Shown piece by piece: positions 1-8,756 of a stretch of DNA of 64,000 nt. A program made the position numbers and the translations under genes. The notes beneath the pieces were generated by a model. It saw only the letters and a program-made list of their open reading frames with translations, searched no databases and was not told the origin of the DNA. The number at the start of each line of letters is the position of its first letter. The first letter of the stretch is position 1. The DNA comes from Pedobacter psychrotolerans (GTDB lineage Bacteria; Bacteroidota; Bacteroidia; Sphingobacteriales; Sphingobacteriaceae), in contig NZ_SLWO01000011.1 of assembly GCF_004340665.1 (NCBI RefSeq), positions 1-64,000 of the forward strand, in the 5' to 3' direction.

Positions 1-22
1 AGCCCAGGAGGCGTTTAACAAG

Positions 23-50
23 AACCCTTGCAGTAACAACTGCAGGGGTT
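23..50 (+). terminator. Hairpin, probable terminator of a gene left of the window
   Basis: An 11-base stem (23-33 with 40-50, one G-T wobble) encloses a six-base loop and is followed by TCTTCG. The first 18 bases read in frame 1 as a short coding tail ending in TAA, so the hairpin may terminate an upstream plus-strand gene. That gene cannot be identified from five codons. Confidence 0.45.
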
Positions 51-130
51 TCTTCGTTTAAAGAAAGACCAAAGACTAAAGCTGAAAGACTAAAGTGGCC
101 TGCATGGCGTAGAATCTTTTATGGCGTAAT

Positions 131-182
131 ACCATTCCTCTCCACTGGAGAGGTGGCCGCAGGGCGGGGTGGTTATTAAAAG
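131..182. repeat. Dispersed palindromic GC-rich repeat
   Basis: An 8-bp inverted repeat with a one-base centre (137-153) is followed by a GC-rich tail and a TTA/AAA end. The same layout, hairpin arms followed by a tail containing GGGCGGGG and ending in TTAAA, is seen at 32670-32765 and 55127-55226. It lies in non-coding DNA and stands out against the AT-rich surroundings. Confidence 0.6.
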
Positions 183-217
183 ATGAAGATACTGGATATT
201 ATTTTATTCGGTTATTA

Positions 218-267
218 ACGGACAGGTTTCCATAGACTGGAGATGTTTCGTGCCTCAGCATGACAGT
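218..267. repeat. Direct repeat, copy 1 of 2
   Basis: About 50 bp, nearly identical to 411-460. The shared core runs from GACAGGTTTCCATAG to CCTCAGCATGACAGT. The surrounding 1-700 stretch shows no convincing gene: reading frames here overlap the repeats and match no family I know. Confidence 0.6.
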
Positions 268-410
268 AATCAGATCAGATTTATTATTTACCGAAAATAC
301 TCTCGATCTTCCTGCTGAACTTGATTCATGATCTTTTGCATAGTATTGGATCAATACCAAAAACATTGCATGAATAGTTAAATACTTGATATCAGTTTGT
401 AGGGTAATTA

Positions 411-460
411 ACAGACAGGTTTCCATAGCCTGAAGATGCTTCGTGCCTCAGCATGACAGT
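411..460. repeat. Direct repeat, copy 2 of 2
   Basis: Second copy of the 218-267 element, 193 bp downstream in the same orientation, with a handful of substitutions. The remaining sequence to about 700 holds nothing else I can name. Confidence 0.6.
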
Positions 461-700
461 GACTCGGGGGCAGGCTTTAAATATATGCACTAACTTGTCT
501 TCAATAAACCTGATGGGAACGAAAATCCTTTTTATTAAACGAAAATTCCAATTCAAGATTCACCCAACCAAAAGACTGCAGTGTACAGCAGGACTGATAC
601 AGCCAAATGATCCTGGCTTTCCTTTGCTAATAAATAGATTCTATTTTATTTTTAGAAATTGTTTTAATACGTATGATTGGTTAGATTCATAAAATGGATA

Positions 701-729
701 AAGGAGAAATGATCGACTCATTTCTCCTT
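701..729 (-). terminator. Terminator of map
   Basis: A perfect 12-bp inverted repeat (701-712 and 718-729) with a 5-base loop. It overlaps the map stop codon at 728-730, so the stop lies inside the stem. Only a weak T-rich stretch follows on the minus strand. Confidence 0.7.
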
Positions 730-1528
730 AATAATATGTACTATTAAGATTAATATTTGCTTTCTCTGCTTTTTCAATTGGAGCATAATCAGATAAGATT
801 AATGCCTTACCTTTCTTTACACAAACGTCATGTTCGAAATGAACTGACGGTTTACCATCAGCAGTTCTAATTGTCCAGCCATCTTCATCAAGAAAAACTT
901 CTTTTTTACCCAAGTTAATCATGGGCTCTATAGCTAAAACCAGATTTTCTTTTAATAATGAACCGGAGCCTTTTCGACCATAGTTGGGTACCTGAGGGTC
1001 TTCATGCATATCTTTACCAAGGCCATGACCTACTAAATCACGAACTACACCATATCCTTGATTTTCATTATGGGATTGAATTGCATAACCAATATCGCCC
1101 ATTCTCTTTCCAGCAACAGCCTGTTCAATACCCAAGTATAATGAATCTTTGGTAGTTTTTACCAGCTTTAATATTTCTGCAGAAACATCACCTATTATAA
1201 ATGTATAAGCATGATCACCATGAAAGCCATTTTTTATGGTGCCAACATCTACAGAAATAATATCACCATCTCTTAATTCCTGATTAGTAGGGAAACCATG
1301 TACCACTACATCATTCACAGAAGTAATAATATGAAATGGAAAACCATTGTAATTATAAAATGAAGGGACTGCACCATGATCAAGGATAAAAGTATTTGCT
1401 AAATGATCAATCTCAAGTGTTGTCATCCCTGGTTTCAATACTTTAGCGATTTCAGCTAAAGTATTACTCACCAATTGCGCACTGATTTTCATCAACTCTA
1501 CTTCTTCGTTTGTCTTATAAATAATCAT
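728..1528 (-). CDS. map: Methionine aminopeptidase, type I
   Basis: A cytosolic dinuclear-metal peptidase that removes the initiator methionine from nascent proteins. The five metal ligands of the family are visible: Asp in ISVDVGT, Asp in GFHGDHAY, His in GHGLGKDMHE, Glu in AIEPMI and Glu in FEHDVCV. Length, about 266 residues, fits the short type I form. I chose the ATG at 1526-1528, giving MIIYKTNEEVELM. An in-frame ATG at 1552 would add eight residues unlike the family and would lie upstream of the probable promoter. A TAnnTTTG element (minus strand, 1533-1540) sits directly before the chosen ATG, so the mRNA is likely leaderless or nearly so. It is a single gene ending in its own hairpin. 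Confidence 0.95.
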   Translation of the reverse strand: MIIYKTNEEVELMKISAQLVSNTLAEIAKVLKPGMTTLEIDHLANTFILDHGAVPSFYNYNGFPFHIITSVNDVVVHGFPTNQELRDGDIISVDVGTIKNGFHGDHAYTFIIGDVSAEILKLVKTTKDSLYLGIEQAVAGKRMGDIGYAIQSHNENQGYGVVRDLVGHGLGKDMHEDPQVPNYGRKGSGSLLKENLVLAIEPMINLGKKEVFLDEDGWTIRTADGKPSVHFEHDVCVKKGKALILSDYAPIEKAEKANINLNSTYY

Positions 1529-1532
1529 AGTG

Positions 1533-1540
1533 CAAATATA
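1533..1540 (-). promoter_or_regulatory. Probable -7 promoter element of map
   Basis: TATATTTG on the minus strand, an exact match to the Bacteroidetes -7 consensus TAnnTTTG. It ends five bases before the map ATG. No TTG lies at the ideal 19-21 base spacing; the nearest TTTG is about 24 bases away. Confidence 0.5.
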
Positions 1541-1809
1541 GTTAATATCCATTTAAGCGCATTTCAAAGTGAATCGGTTTGTATATTATTAATGAACGGA
1601 TTGAATGGATTTGTAAAATAAATTTATGCTGTCGTATTGTATGTTAAGTGATTATTGAAAGGACGTATTTATAGGTTGTGATTCACTATCTATTCGAAAT
1701 ATAGATTATTTCTAAGCAGCTTGTAGAATAAATTATATTGGTTACATCTTTGTTTTTTTGGATTTTAACACTATTTTTATTTAATAAAATTAAAATAACA
1801 ATCTACAAC

Positions 1810-1998
1810 ATGAAAAACGGTACAGTAAAATTTTTTAACACAGAAAAGGGATTCGGATTTATTAAGGAAGAAAATGGCTCGGAAATCTTCGTTCACGTAA
1901 GCGGACTTATTGATAAAGTTAGTGAAAATGACAATGTAAAGTATGAAGTGCAGGAAGGCAAAAAAGGTTTAAATGCAGTTAAAGTCAGACTTGTTTAA
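1810..1998 (+). CDS. Cold-shock domain protein
   Basis: A 62-residue single-domain cold-shock protein that binds single-stranded RNA or DNA and acts as an RNA chaperone. Both RNA-binding signatures are present: GTVKFFNTEKGFGFI (RNP1-like) and EIFVHVSGL (RNP2-like). The start is the ATG at 1810, giving MKNGTVKFF, the standard family N-terminus. An upstream in-frame TTG would add a hydrophobic 24-residue extension not seen in the family. It stands alone, followed by a strong hairpin. The AT-rich 280 bases upstream leave room for a long leader, as cold-shock genes often have, but I see no definite promoter. Confidence 0.92.
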   Translation: MKNGTVKFFNTEKGFGFIKEENGSEIFVHVSGLIDKVSENDNVKYEVQEGKKGLNAVKVRLV

Positions 1999-2019
1999 GA
2001 AATAAATTTTAAAATTATA

Positions 2020-2044
2020 AACAGGCAATTGCCTGTTTTTTTTA
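2020..2044 (+). terminator. Terminator of the cold-shock gene
   Basis: A perfect 9-bp palindrome (AACAGGCAA/TTGCCTGTT, 2020-2037) followed by a run of T, 21 bases after the stop codon. Confidence 0.85.
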
Positions 2045-2234
2045 TCCTTCTATTTTTACTATTGATTCTTTTATTTGTCTAGTCTTTGATTTGAATTTAT
2101 AATACAGGCTCACTTACTTTCATTTTTTTAATAAACTATATATTCACCATTGAAATTCTTTATTTGAAAGTTCAAACTTTAATTCTTTCCACTTGTTATT
2201 ATACCATCTACCAATTATAAGATTATAATTTACT

Positions 2235-2696
2235 ATGGAAAATCAAGAAAAAACAGTTGAGGTATTAAATGACCTTATTGAAATTAACAATGACAGAGCA
2301 GATGGTTTTGATAAAGCATCAAGTGATTTAAGTGATGAGAATATTGACTTAAAAGCTACTTTTGATAAGCTATCATCTGATAGCAGACAAAATGTAATTG
2401 AACTTGCAGGTTTAGTAGGAAGAAGCGGTGAAAATCCAGATAGTGGCAATACTGTTCTTGGTACCTTGCACCGTGCATGGATTGACATTAAAGCTAGTTT
2501 TGGTGGTGATGATCGTCACAGTATTTTAGCCGAATGTGAGCGTGGTGAAGATGCTATTAAAAAAGCATATAAAGATGCATTGCAAGAAAATGAACTAGGT
2601 GAGAATGTTAGATCTGTTCTATTGAAGCAACAAGAAGGTATTAATATTAGTCATGATGCAATTAAAGCATTAAGAGATGCTCATAAAGCATTATAA
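2235..2696 (+). CDS. PA2169/DUF2383 family four-helix-bundle protein
   Basis: A 153-residue, mostly helical, acidic protein without signal peptide or membrane segment. The opening (EKTVEVLNDLIEINNDRADGF), the central RLGENP-like turn (GRSGENPDSGNTVLGTLHRAW) and the C-terminal helix pair match the DUF2383 family, a ferritin-like helical bundle of unknown function often found with stress proteins. It is flanked by its own terminator and is not in an operon. The family call rests on pattern recognition; function is unknown. Confidence 0.8.
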   Translation: MENQEKTVEVLNDLIEINNDRADGFDKASSDLSDENIDLKATFDKLSSDSRQNVIELAGLVGRSGENPDSGNTVLGTLHRAWIDIKASFGGDDRHSILAECERGEDAIKKAYKDALQENELGENVRSVLLKQQEGINISHDAIKALRDAHKAL

Positions 2697-2713
2697 CTAA
2701 AAGGTAATTAAAT

Positions 2714-2749
2714 AAAAAGGCCGCTGAATATATATTCAGCGGCCTTTTT
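2714..2749. terminator. Bidirectional terminator
   Basis: A long near-perfect palindrome (stem about 16 bp around TATATA) with A-run on the left and T-run on the right. It lies between the converging genes ending at 2696 (plus) and 2757 (minus) and can serve both. Confidence 0.9.
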
Positions 2750-2756
2750 GTCTATA

Positions 2757-3332
2757 TTATAAGCAACTACTTTTTTTATGTTTGGTTTTTAACCTGCTAA
2801 AAGTTTCTTCTCTCATTAATAGGTAGCTGGCCAAAATTCTTGCTGGTAAATTGTATCTATCACTTGCCTTGCTAAAAACACTATAGCGATGAACCGCAGA
2901 TGGAAGTCGGCAAAGCCTGGATTCATGTACTATTTTCTGATATTTCAATGAAAAAATTTTTCTCACCATTTTATCGACTTCAGGGAATTTAACGTATAAC
3001 TCTTCTACAAAATCCTTTGGTAACACAATGAGTTCAGAATCACAAATGGCTTCCAAACCTTCATCATCCATATAATGAGAAATTTCAGTATATCCAATCA
3101 ATTCATTTTCGCCATAAAGAGAAAGCGTAATTTGTTTTTTGTCTATAATGGTATATTTTCTTAGCGTTCCGCAGGAAATAAACAAAGCATTGTTATCCGC
3201 AATTCCATCTGGATATAATCTGGAATTTTTACAAACTGATATTATTGTGGCATGTTCTCGAAGTTGCTCAATAAGATCATCTGATACAGGCTCTAACGCA
3301 CTAAAAAAGTTAATTATCGGATTAAAATTCAT
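2757..3332 (-). CDS. Crp/Fnr family transcriptional regulator
   Basis: 191 residues: an N-terminal cyclic-nucleotide-type beta-barrel (about 20-120) and a short C-terminal region ending in a helix-turn-helix (ASYLLMREETFSRLKTKHKK, about 170-190). The recognition helix keeps an ETxSR pattern, as in FNR-type proteins that read TTGAT half-sites. No N-terminal cysteine cluster is present, so it is not an iron-sulphur FNR. Bacteroidetes carry many such stand-alone regulators with unknown ligands. A TAGATTTG -7 element on the minus strand (3367-3374) lies 34 bases before the ATG. It is a single gene; target and ligand are unknown. Confidence 0.85.
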   Translation of the reverse strand: MNFNPIINFFSALEPVSDDLIEQLREHATIISVCKNSRLYPDGIADNNALFISCGTLRKYTIIDKKQITLSLYGENELIGYTEISHYMDDEGLEAICDSELIVLPKDFVEELYVKFPEVDKMVRKIFSLKYQKIVHESRLCRLPSAVHRYSVFSKASDRYNLPARILASYLLMREETFSRLKTKHKKSSCL

Positions 3333-3885
3333 GTTGCACTTTAATATTTTTTGTGAGTGCGCGGTGCAAATCTATACCTTTTAATCAAATTTTAAGGTGT
3401 AAACCTTTAAAAAAGTGCTTAGGGATAAACCACTCGATTTGATCTAAGTGGAAAGAAACTATTTTTTATTTAAACTGAATTATAGATCTGAAAAACACAA
3501 AGACGGGGTTATCATCGGAAATTTACAAGATTGAGGTTATATTGGATTATATTAAAATTAAAAAGTGATGAAAAGTAAATAATGAATTAATTATTGTGAT
3601 CAATTTGAACTAATTTGCTACTATTAATCTGTATTCAATAATATTGCCTATTAGCTTTCTAATCACCTAAAAAATGGGATATTATTATTCCATTTTTTAA
3701 TTTATGAGTCAATTGTTTTTAATATGGAAAAAACTGAGATGATATAATGATAGATACTAGGACTAAAAATAATAATACTATAAATTTTAATATTTATTGA
3801 CATGTATTTATTTAGTGGATTTATTAATACATTATTAATATACAAAGCACTTCATTTGTCTACATCATCATACGCATGGATTTTA
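3333..3885. other. AT-rich intergenic region without a recognisable gene
   Basis: Apart from the regulator's promoter near 3370, this 550-base stretch holds no convincing reading frame. A 9-bp stem (AAAAAATGG at 3669-3677 with CCATTTTTT at 3690-3698) resembles a terminator but has no gene beside it. A small RNA cannot be excluded. Confidence 0.5.
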
Positions 3886-4944
3886 TTAAATATCTGCTGA
3901 TATTTTTTCTTTGGCTATTGTAAAGTCTTCTTTTGAAACTTCAAGTTGCTCATTTTCCATTTCGGCAGATGGGTTGTACTTTAAATCAACACACATCGGG
4001 AAGTGATCTGAGCCACAACTGGCTAATCGCTTAATGGAGCTCAGTGTAAAATCGGTTGAACAGAAAATATGATCTAATGGAAATCGAAGCAACCAATATT
4101 TGGCATTAAAACTATTGAAAAAACCTCTGCCTCGACGTGGATCAAGCAACCCGCTAACCTTGCCGAAAAGTTCAGTGGTATAACTCCAGGCGACATCGTT
4201 CAAATCACCCATTACAATTACAGGGATGTTGCTTTCTTTTGCTTTAGCACCTACGATTAATATTTCTTTATCTCTTTCTGTGCTTCTTGGGTTTTCCTGA
4301 GGAACGGGTGGCTCTGGATGTAAGCAAAATAATTTTACTTTTTGACCGGATCTTAATTCCACTATAGCCTCCATAGATGGGATATCAGACTTCACGAGGT
4401 AGTTTACTTTTGCATCACTTAGCGAAAGTTTAGAATACAATAGCATCCCATAAGTATTTTCTAAAGGTGCCTTTAATTGATGGGTATAAATATTCTGAAT
4501 CGAATCCATTTCTTCTTGCCACCATTTATTGGTTTCTACCATCAAAATCACATCAGGATCGCATAATGCAATGAGTTTATGATAGTCGCCGGATTGGCGG
4601 TTTTCCTGATAAACATTGGCAATTAAAATTTTAAGGTTATGCCTACCATCTGCATCTATTCTTATACTGGTAATGATTTGCTTTTTACCTAATACTGTAA
4701 AGGGAAAGATGAGGTATGATAGATAAAACATATTGATGAATAGGCCAGCAAATACCAACCAATCCTTTGTTTGTACAGGAAATGAAAAGCAAAGGATAAT
4801 AGCAATTAATAAAATATTTAAAGTTAATTTTTGCAATCTAGGGTACTCAAAAATCCTAAAAATCCAGAAATCATGGCGAATAAAGGGAATAATGGTTGAT
4901 AGGATAACAAGTAAACTAATATAGAAAAGGATATCGTGTATCAA
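3886..4944 (-). CDS. Membrane-anchored endonuclease/exonuclease/phosphatase family protein
   Basis: 352 residues. Three hydrophobic helices in the first ~85 residues are followed by an endonuclease/exonuclease/phosphatase domain (about 105-325). Visible family motifs: MVETNKWW (metal-binding Glu region), LFCLHPEPP, MGDLNDVAWS (catalytic Asp/Asn) and CGSDHFPMCVDL (SDH, catalytic His). The hydrolase therefore faces either membrane side and probably acts on a phosphodiester such as a phospholipid or nucleic acid; the substrate cannot be read from sequence. A ~30-residue acidic tail follows the domain. It is an isolated gene. Confidence 0.85.
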   Translation of the reverse strand: MIHDILFYISLLVILSTIIPFIRHDFWIFRIFEYPRLQKLTLNILLIAIILCFSFPVQTKDWLVFAGLFINMFYLSYLIFPFTVLGKKQIITSIRIDADGRHNLKILIANVYQENRQSGDYHKLIALCDPDVILMVETNKWWQEEMDSIQNIYTHQLKAPLENTYGMLLYSKLSLSDAKVNYLVKSDIPSMEAIVELRSGQKVKLFCLHPEPPVPQENPRSTERDKEILIVGAKAKESNIPVIVMGDLNDVAWSYTTELFGKVSGLLDPRRGRGFFNSFNAKYWLLRFPLDHIFCSTDFTLSSIKRLASCGSDHFPMCVDLKYNPSAEMENEQLEVSKEDFTIAKEKISADI

Positions 4945-5111
4945 AGCGTTCTTTTTAAATGTAAGAGCTAAACAAGCAACCTACAAAAATGTTTCCGTGA
5001 TTAGGTATCAGAAAATACAAAGCATAGCACTGCACAATTTTTCTATCACATTAAAAAAATTAAGGTTAAAAGAAATGAAAAGGCAATAATTTAGAGATCA
5101 GTTGATTGGGT

Positions 5112-5309
5112 TTAGACAGCCATTGAGAATCGCCTGGTATCAGTTGACCCAATAGTAAAATCATATCTTTTTAATTCATATGCTATTGCCATGGCTTGTA
5201 ACCGAGCTAATTCCTCAAAATTGAAGATGGTGTCTTGCTGTGTTGCAGATAATGTTTTAATCTTAGAGATAACTTCACGGTAACTTTCGTGATTATTGAT
5301 TTCGTTCAT
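5112..5309 (-). CDS. Small hypothetical protein
   Basis: 65 residues, soluble, predicted helical in the middle (LARLQAMAIAYELKRYDF). No known family recognised. ATG start, with AT-rich flanks. It could be a genuine small protein: its composition is normal and nothing overlaps it. No function can be assigned. Confidence 0.5.
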   Translation of the reverse strand: MNEINNHESYREVISKIKTLSATQQDTIFNFEELARLQAMAIAYELKRYDFTIGSTDTRRFSMAV

Positions 5310-5626
5310 TTATATTGTTGATGCGGTAAATTCAGCTATATAACATACTGGTAATTGAAAAGTTTTTAATTTGAAATAATTTCTATCGCAGATTAAATTA
5401 GTACTTGTAAATAGGAAAGAATGCGTATTACTATTTCTTGAACTTTTGGAGTTGTGGGTAAAGTATCCAACTGTGTTCTCCAAAGGATTGGTTTTAGAAA
5501 CGCATTAATTCTAATCACCAGGAAATTCTTTAATGCTAATATTTTATCAGTTTTCTCTAAATAATCACATTCGTTAAAACTAACTACCTATCATATTGGT
5601 TAACAATGAGGGAAATGTAAGATACT
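5310..5626. other. Intergenic region without a recognisable feature
   Basis: About 317 AT-rich bases between the divergent small gene (minus) and the receiver gene (plus). I see no exact promoter, hairpin with T-run or coding frame. Confidence 0.5.
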
Positions 5627-5989
5627 ATGGAAAAGCGCATCTATGTGTTAGAAGATAATGATGATATAAGAGAAATCGTTTCAATGCTACTTGAAGAAGA
5701 ACAGTATGAGGTATTTGCTTATCCCAATATTGCTTCCTTTCGATCTGGCATTGCTAAAGGTAAGCCTGCTGATTTATTTTTGCTGGATGTAATGTTGCCT
5801 GATGGCAATGGTATTGATTATTGTTGTGAATTAAAAGCTTCTCCAGTTACTGCAGATAGACCTGTGGTAATGATGTCCGCTAACTTTTCAAAAGATGGTA
5901 TGTATAAACGTTGTTTTGCACAGGATTACATCCATAAACCATTCGAAATTGATGATTTCGTAAAACGCATTTCTGCGCAGATTCATTAA
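5627..5989 (+). CDS. Single-domain response regulator (receiver only)
   Basis: 120 residues forming one CheY-like receiver. Seen: the acidic pocket (VLEDNDD, near residue 10), the phospho-acceptor Asp in LLDVMLPDGNG (about 54), the switch Ser in VVMMSANF and the conserved Lys in IHKPF (about 103). There is no output domain, so it probably works by protein contact or phosphorelay. No kinase is adjacent; the PAS kinase at 26112 already has its own partner. Its cognate kinase is unknown. Confidence 0.9.
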   Translation: MEKRIYVLEDNDDIREIVSMLLEEEQYEVFAYPNIASFRSGIAKGKPADLFLLDVMLPDGNGIDYCCELKASPVTADRPVVMMSANFSKDGMYKRCFAQDYIHKPFEIDDFVKRISAQIH

Positions 5990-6094
5990 TAATTCAGCTA
6001 ATTATATTTTATAAATTTCTTAATCACATTAATAGTATCTACATATTATATCTGATTTTGGCTAAAGCCTAAAATAGGTGTGATAATCAAATAA

Positions 6095-8215
6095 ATGTCG
6101 CTAAGTTTGCGGCAGAAATTGATGAAAAGAGAACAGAACGAAAGCTTTTTAATGGTATATTCTCAAAAATTAAAGGATTTTGCCATTCGGATACGTTATA
6201 GTGAATACTTAACTGATGCCCTTAGAAGTACATTTGCCATCATCATCCCACTTATCGCATTTACTTATTTCGGACAGATTATCGCTGGTATTAGTATTAG
6301 CATCGGTACGCTTTTTATGAGTCTTTGTGATATTCCTGGCAATAGGAGAGACAAATTAATTGGATCAATCATAGCAATTTCTTCTCTTGCTCTTACTTCT
6401 TTTATAATAGCCATTAGCTTACCTCATCCATACTATGTAGCTACTAGCGTAGTCATTATAACCTTTATATTTTCGATGCTTTCGGTATTTGGAAATCGTT
6501 TATCACTCATTGGGTTGATTGGCACAACACTAATCGCTTTCACACTTGGCCTTCATCCAAAACAGCCTTTAGTTTTTAGCACTTATATTATAATTGGTGC
6601 CGCCTGGTATGCATTGATCAGTCTTACTCAAATTTATTTAAGGCCCTATCGCTCTTTGCATCATGCTATTTTTGAAGCCATTCAGGGAACGGCTGCCTTA
6701 ATGCGATTGCGTGCAAGCGCGTATAACGAGGGATTTGATCTTCGGGATTTTAACGCACAGAATATTTCTCTTCATTTGAAATTAAATGCTAGGCAGGAGT
6801 TAATAAGGAGTTTATTGCTTCGAGACCGAATTGCGATGTCGCCAGATAACCCGACAGGAAAAAAGTTACTTGCAGCTGCACTGGATATTATTGATCTTTA
6901 TGAGCAAGTTACAGCCATTCATAATGATTATGGAGAAATCAGGCAGGCATTAGCACCCACGGGTGCCCTTACTAAAATACAGGAAGTCATTTCACAGCTT
7001 ACTGATTTACTGGAACATAGCGCAGTACAATTTTCAATCTCCAAAAAGGTTAATCCTGGTGGCGTAGATAATAGTAATATCGAAGAAAAAATTAATCAAT
7101 TACTGGCACTTTCAGTTACAATACCAGCAGAGGGGAAAAACTTGCTCATTGGAATAACTAAAAATCTGAAAGATATCTCAAAAATAGTAGAACGCCTATC
7201 TATGAGTTATCAATTGGAATTACCTGATACAGTCATCATCGAAACAGAGGTTTACAAGGATTTTATCCCTGAAACATCAGTCAGTTGGGAAAATATAATG
7301 ACTCAGTTTTCTCTACGTGCACCCGTGTTTCGATTTGCACTTCGCCTGAGCTTACTTTGCTTAATTGCCGTCATGCCAACCTTACTTTTTCCAGATCAGC
7401 GTTACAGCTATTGGCTGCTACTTACTGTTGTGATTGTAAATAGACCTAGTTTTGGTTTAACCCGAAAAAGAAATATGGAACGTTTATGGGGGACACTGAT
7501 TGGTTTAGTGATTGGGCTATTACTTGCTTTTGCTTCAGTTCCGGTACAATTGGGATTGGCCGCATTTGGATTGTTAGGTTTTTTTCTCTTCAATCGAACG
7601 CATTATATGTGGGGGGTAGCCAGTGTAACGGTAATGGTTGTTTTAGCCTTGAATGTATATCACGGGCATGTATCGCAAATTATTAGTGATCGATTGTTGT
7701 TTACATTAATCGGTTGTGGATTATCCTATCTTTCGATTTTTATTTTTCCCATCTGGGAAACACCACGCATCAGTGCACTTATTTTAAATGGCCTTGCTGC
7801 AAGCCGGCATTATTTATTTTGTGTTGCGACAGAGAGAAAAGGATTTCAACACTATTATTACCGCACTAAATTAGCGAGGAAAGATGCTTATATCAGTTTT
7901 TCTTTTTTGAGTGAAGCTTTGCAATCTATCAGAAAAGAACCGCTAGCAAATAATATCGATTTAGTTGGACTAGAAGATATTCAGGTATTAAATTACCAGT
8001 TAAACGGTGCAATTGCAGCCCTATCTTTAGCAAAGGAGGTAGATGATGTGATGGATGATCATGAATTTGATGACTGTTTAAATAACCTTGATTTTTGCAT
8101 TGCAAATGCACCGTCGGCAGATTTAACTTCATTAACTGGCCCGAAACCAAACACCATCTATGCATCTAAATTACTTAGTTCTTTAACTTACCGTTTGAGA
8201 GCTTATTTTGAATAG
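6095..8215 (+). CDS. FUSC/YccS-like inner-membrane protein
   Basis: 706 residues with two similar halves. Each has a block of about six hydrophobic helices (about 25-175 and 410-550) followed by a soluble helical region. This is the fusaric-acid-resistance-like (FUSC) architecture of YccS/YhfK and the aromatic-acid exporter AaeB. The middle helical part (about 190-390) resembles the FUSC-associated periplasmic or cytoplasmic domain. It probably exports small organic acids or other compounds; substrate unknown. No partner periplasmic adaptor is encoded nearby, which argues against a complete AaeAB-type pump. Confidence 0.82.
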   Translation: MSLSLRQKLMKREQNESFLMVYSQKLKDFAIRIRYSEYLTDALRSTFAIIIPLIAFTYFGQIIAGISISIGTLFMSLCDIPGNRRDKLIGSIIAISSLALTSFIIAISLPHPYYVATSVVIITFIFSMLSVFGNRLSLIGLIGTTLIAFTLGLHPKQPLVFSTYIIIGAAWYALISLTQIYLRPYRSLHHAIFEAIQGTAALMRLRASAYNEGFDLRDFNAQNISLHLKLNARQELIRSLLLRDRIAMSPDNPTGKKLLAAALDIIDLYEQVTAIHNDYGEIRQALAPTGALTKIQEVISQLTDLLEHSAVQFSISKKVNPGGVDNSNIEEKINQLLALSVTIPAEGKNLLIGITKNLKDISKIVERLSMSYQLELPDTVIIETEVYKDFIPETSVSWENIMTQFSLRAPVFRFALRLSLLCLIAVMPTLLFPDQRYSYWLLLTVVIVNRPSFGLTRKRNMERLWGTLIGLVIGLLLAFASVPVQLGLAAFGLLGFFLFNRTHYMWGVASVTVMVVLALNVYHGHVSQIISDRLLFTLIGCGLSYLSIFIFPIWETPRISALILNGLAASRHYLFCVATERKGFQHYYYRTKLARKDAYISFSFLSEALQSIRKEPLANNIDLVGLEDIQVLNYQLNGAIAALSLAKEVDDVMDDHEFDDCLNNLDFCIANAPSADLTSLTGPKPNTIYASKLLSSLTYRLRAYFE

Positions 8216-8239
8216 TATTGCTCATCATTCTTTTAAGAT

Positions 8240-8256
8240 CATTGATTTGATCAATG
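8240..8256. promoter_or_regulatory. 17-bp inverted repeat upstream of the DoxX-like gene
   Basis: A perfect 7-bp inverted repeat (CATTGAT / ATCAATG) with a three-base centre, 36 bases before the ATG at 8292. It resembles an FNR-type site, TTGAT-n4-ATCAA, but with a three-base spacer. A near -7 element (AATATTTG, 8261-8268) follows. It may be an operator. Confidence 0.35.
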
Positions 8257-8291
8257 GAATAATATTTGCACCATCACAATAAAATATTATT

Positions 8292-8675
8292 ATGGATAAG
8301 CAAATCAAAAATACTGCACGGATATTACTGGGTGCTGGCTTAATTGTAGCCGGAATCGGTCATTTAACCTTTTCGAGAAAAGAATTTCAGGCACAGGTTC
8401 CGGATTGGGTTCCATTAAAAAAAGATGATACGGTTATTTATTCTGGTTTAGTAGAGATAGCACAAGGTACGGCTTTGGTGGTTGCACCGAAAAAATACAG
8501 ATCGACAGTTGGCTTATTAGCAGCTTCACTTTTTGTAGGTGTCTTTCCTGGCAATGTATCACAATATGTAAATAGGAGGGATGGCTTTGGATTGGATACC
8601 GATCGTAAAAGAATGACCAGGCTATTTTTTCAGCCAGTATTGGTTTTGTGGGCATGGGGGAGTACGCGGAAGTAA
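8292..8675 (+). CDS. DoxX-like small membrane protein
   Basis: 127 residues with about four hydrophobic helices: ARILLGAGLIVAGIGHLTF, a second from about 50, LLAASLFVGVFPGNVSQYV and a short C-terminal one. The pattern (GHLTF, then FPGNVSQYVNRRDGFGLDTDRKR) matches the DoxX/DoxD-like group of uncharacterised membrane proteins. It is a single gene with a possible operator just upstream. No catalytic residues are known, so no activity is claimed. Confidence 0.75.
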   Translation: MDKQIKNTARILLGAGLIVAGIGHLTFSRKEFQAQVPDWVPLKKDDTVIYSGLVEIAQGTALVVAPKKYRSTVGLLAASLFVGVFPGNVSQYVNRRDGFGLDTDRKRMTRLFFQPVLVLWAWGSTRK

Positions 8676-8756
8676 CCCTCCTTTAATAAGGATTAATTTA
8701 AAATAGTTAATCGTGGTTTAGCAATTCATTATATTTGATGTATAAACCTACTCAAC

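Noticed and set aside
199..692. Two small open frames (199-426 minus, 453-692 plus)
   Set aside because: They overlap the direct repeats, show low-complexity composition and resemble no protein family.
1529..1552. Upstream start for map
   Set aside because: The extra eight residues do not resemble the family and lie over the -7 promoter element.
8240..8256. Canonical FNR site before the DoxX-like gene
   Set aside because: The half-sites are exact but the spacer is three bases rather than four, so it is kept only as an unassigned inverted repeat.
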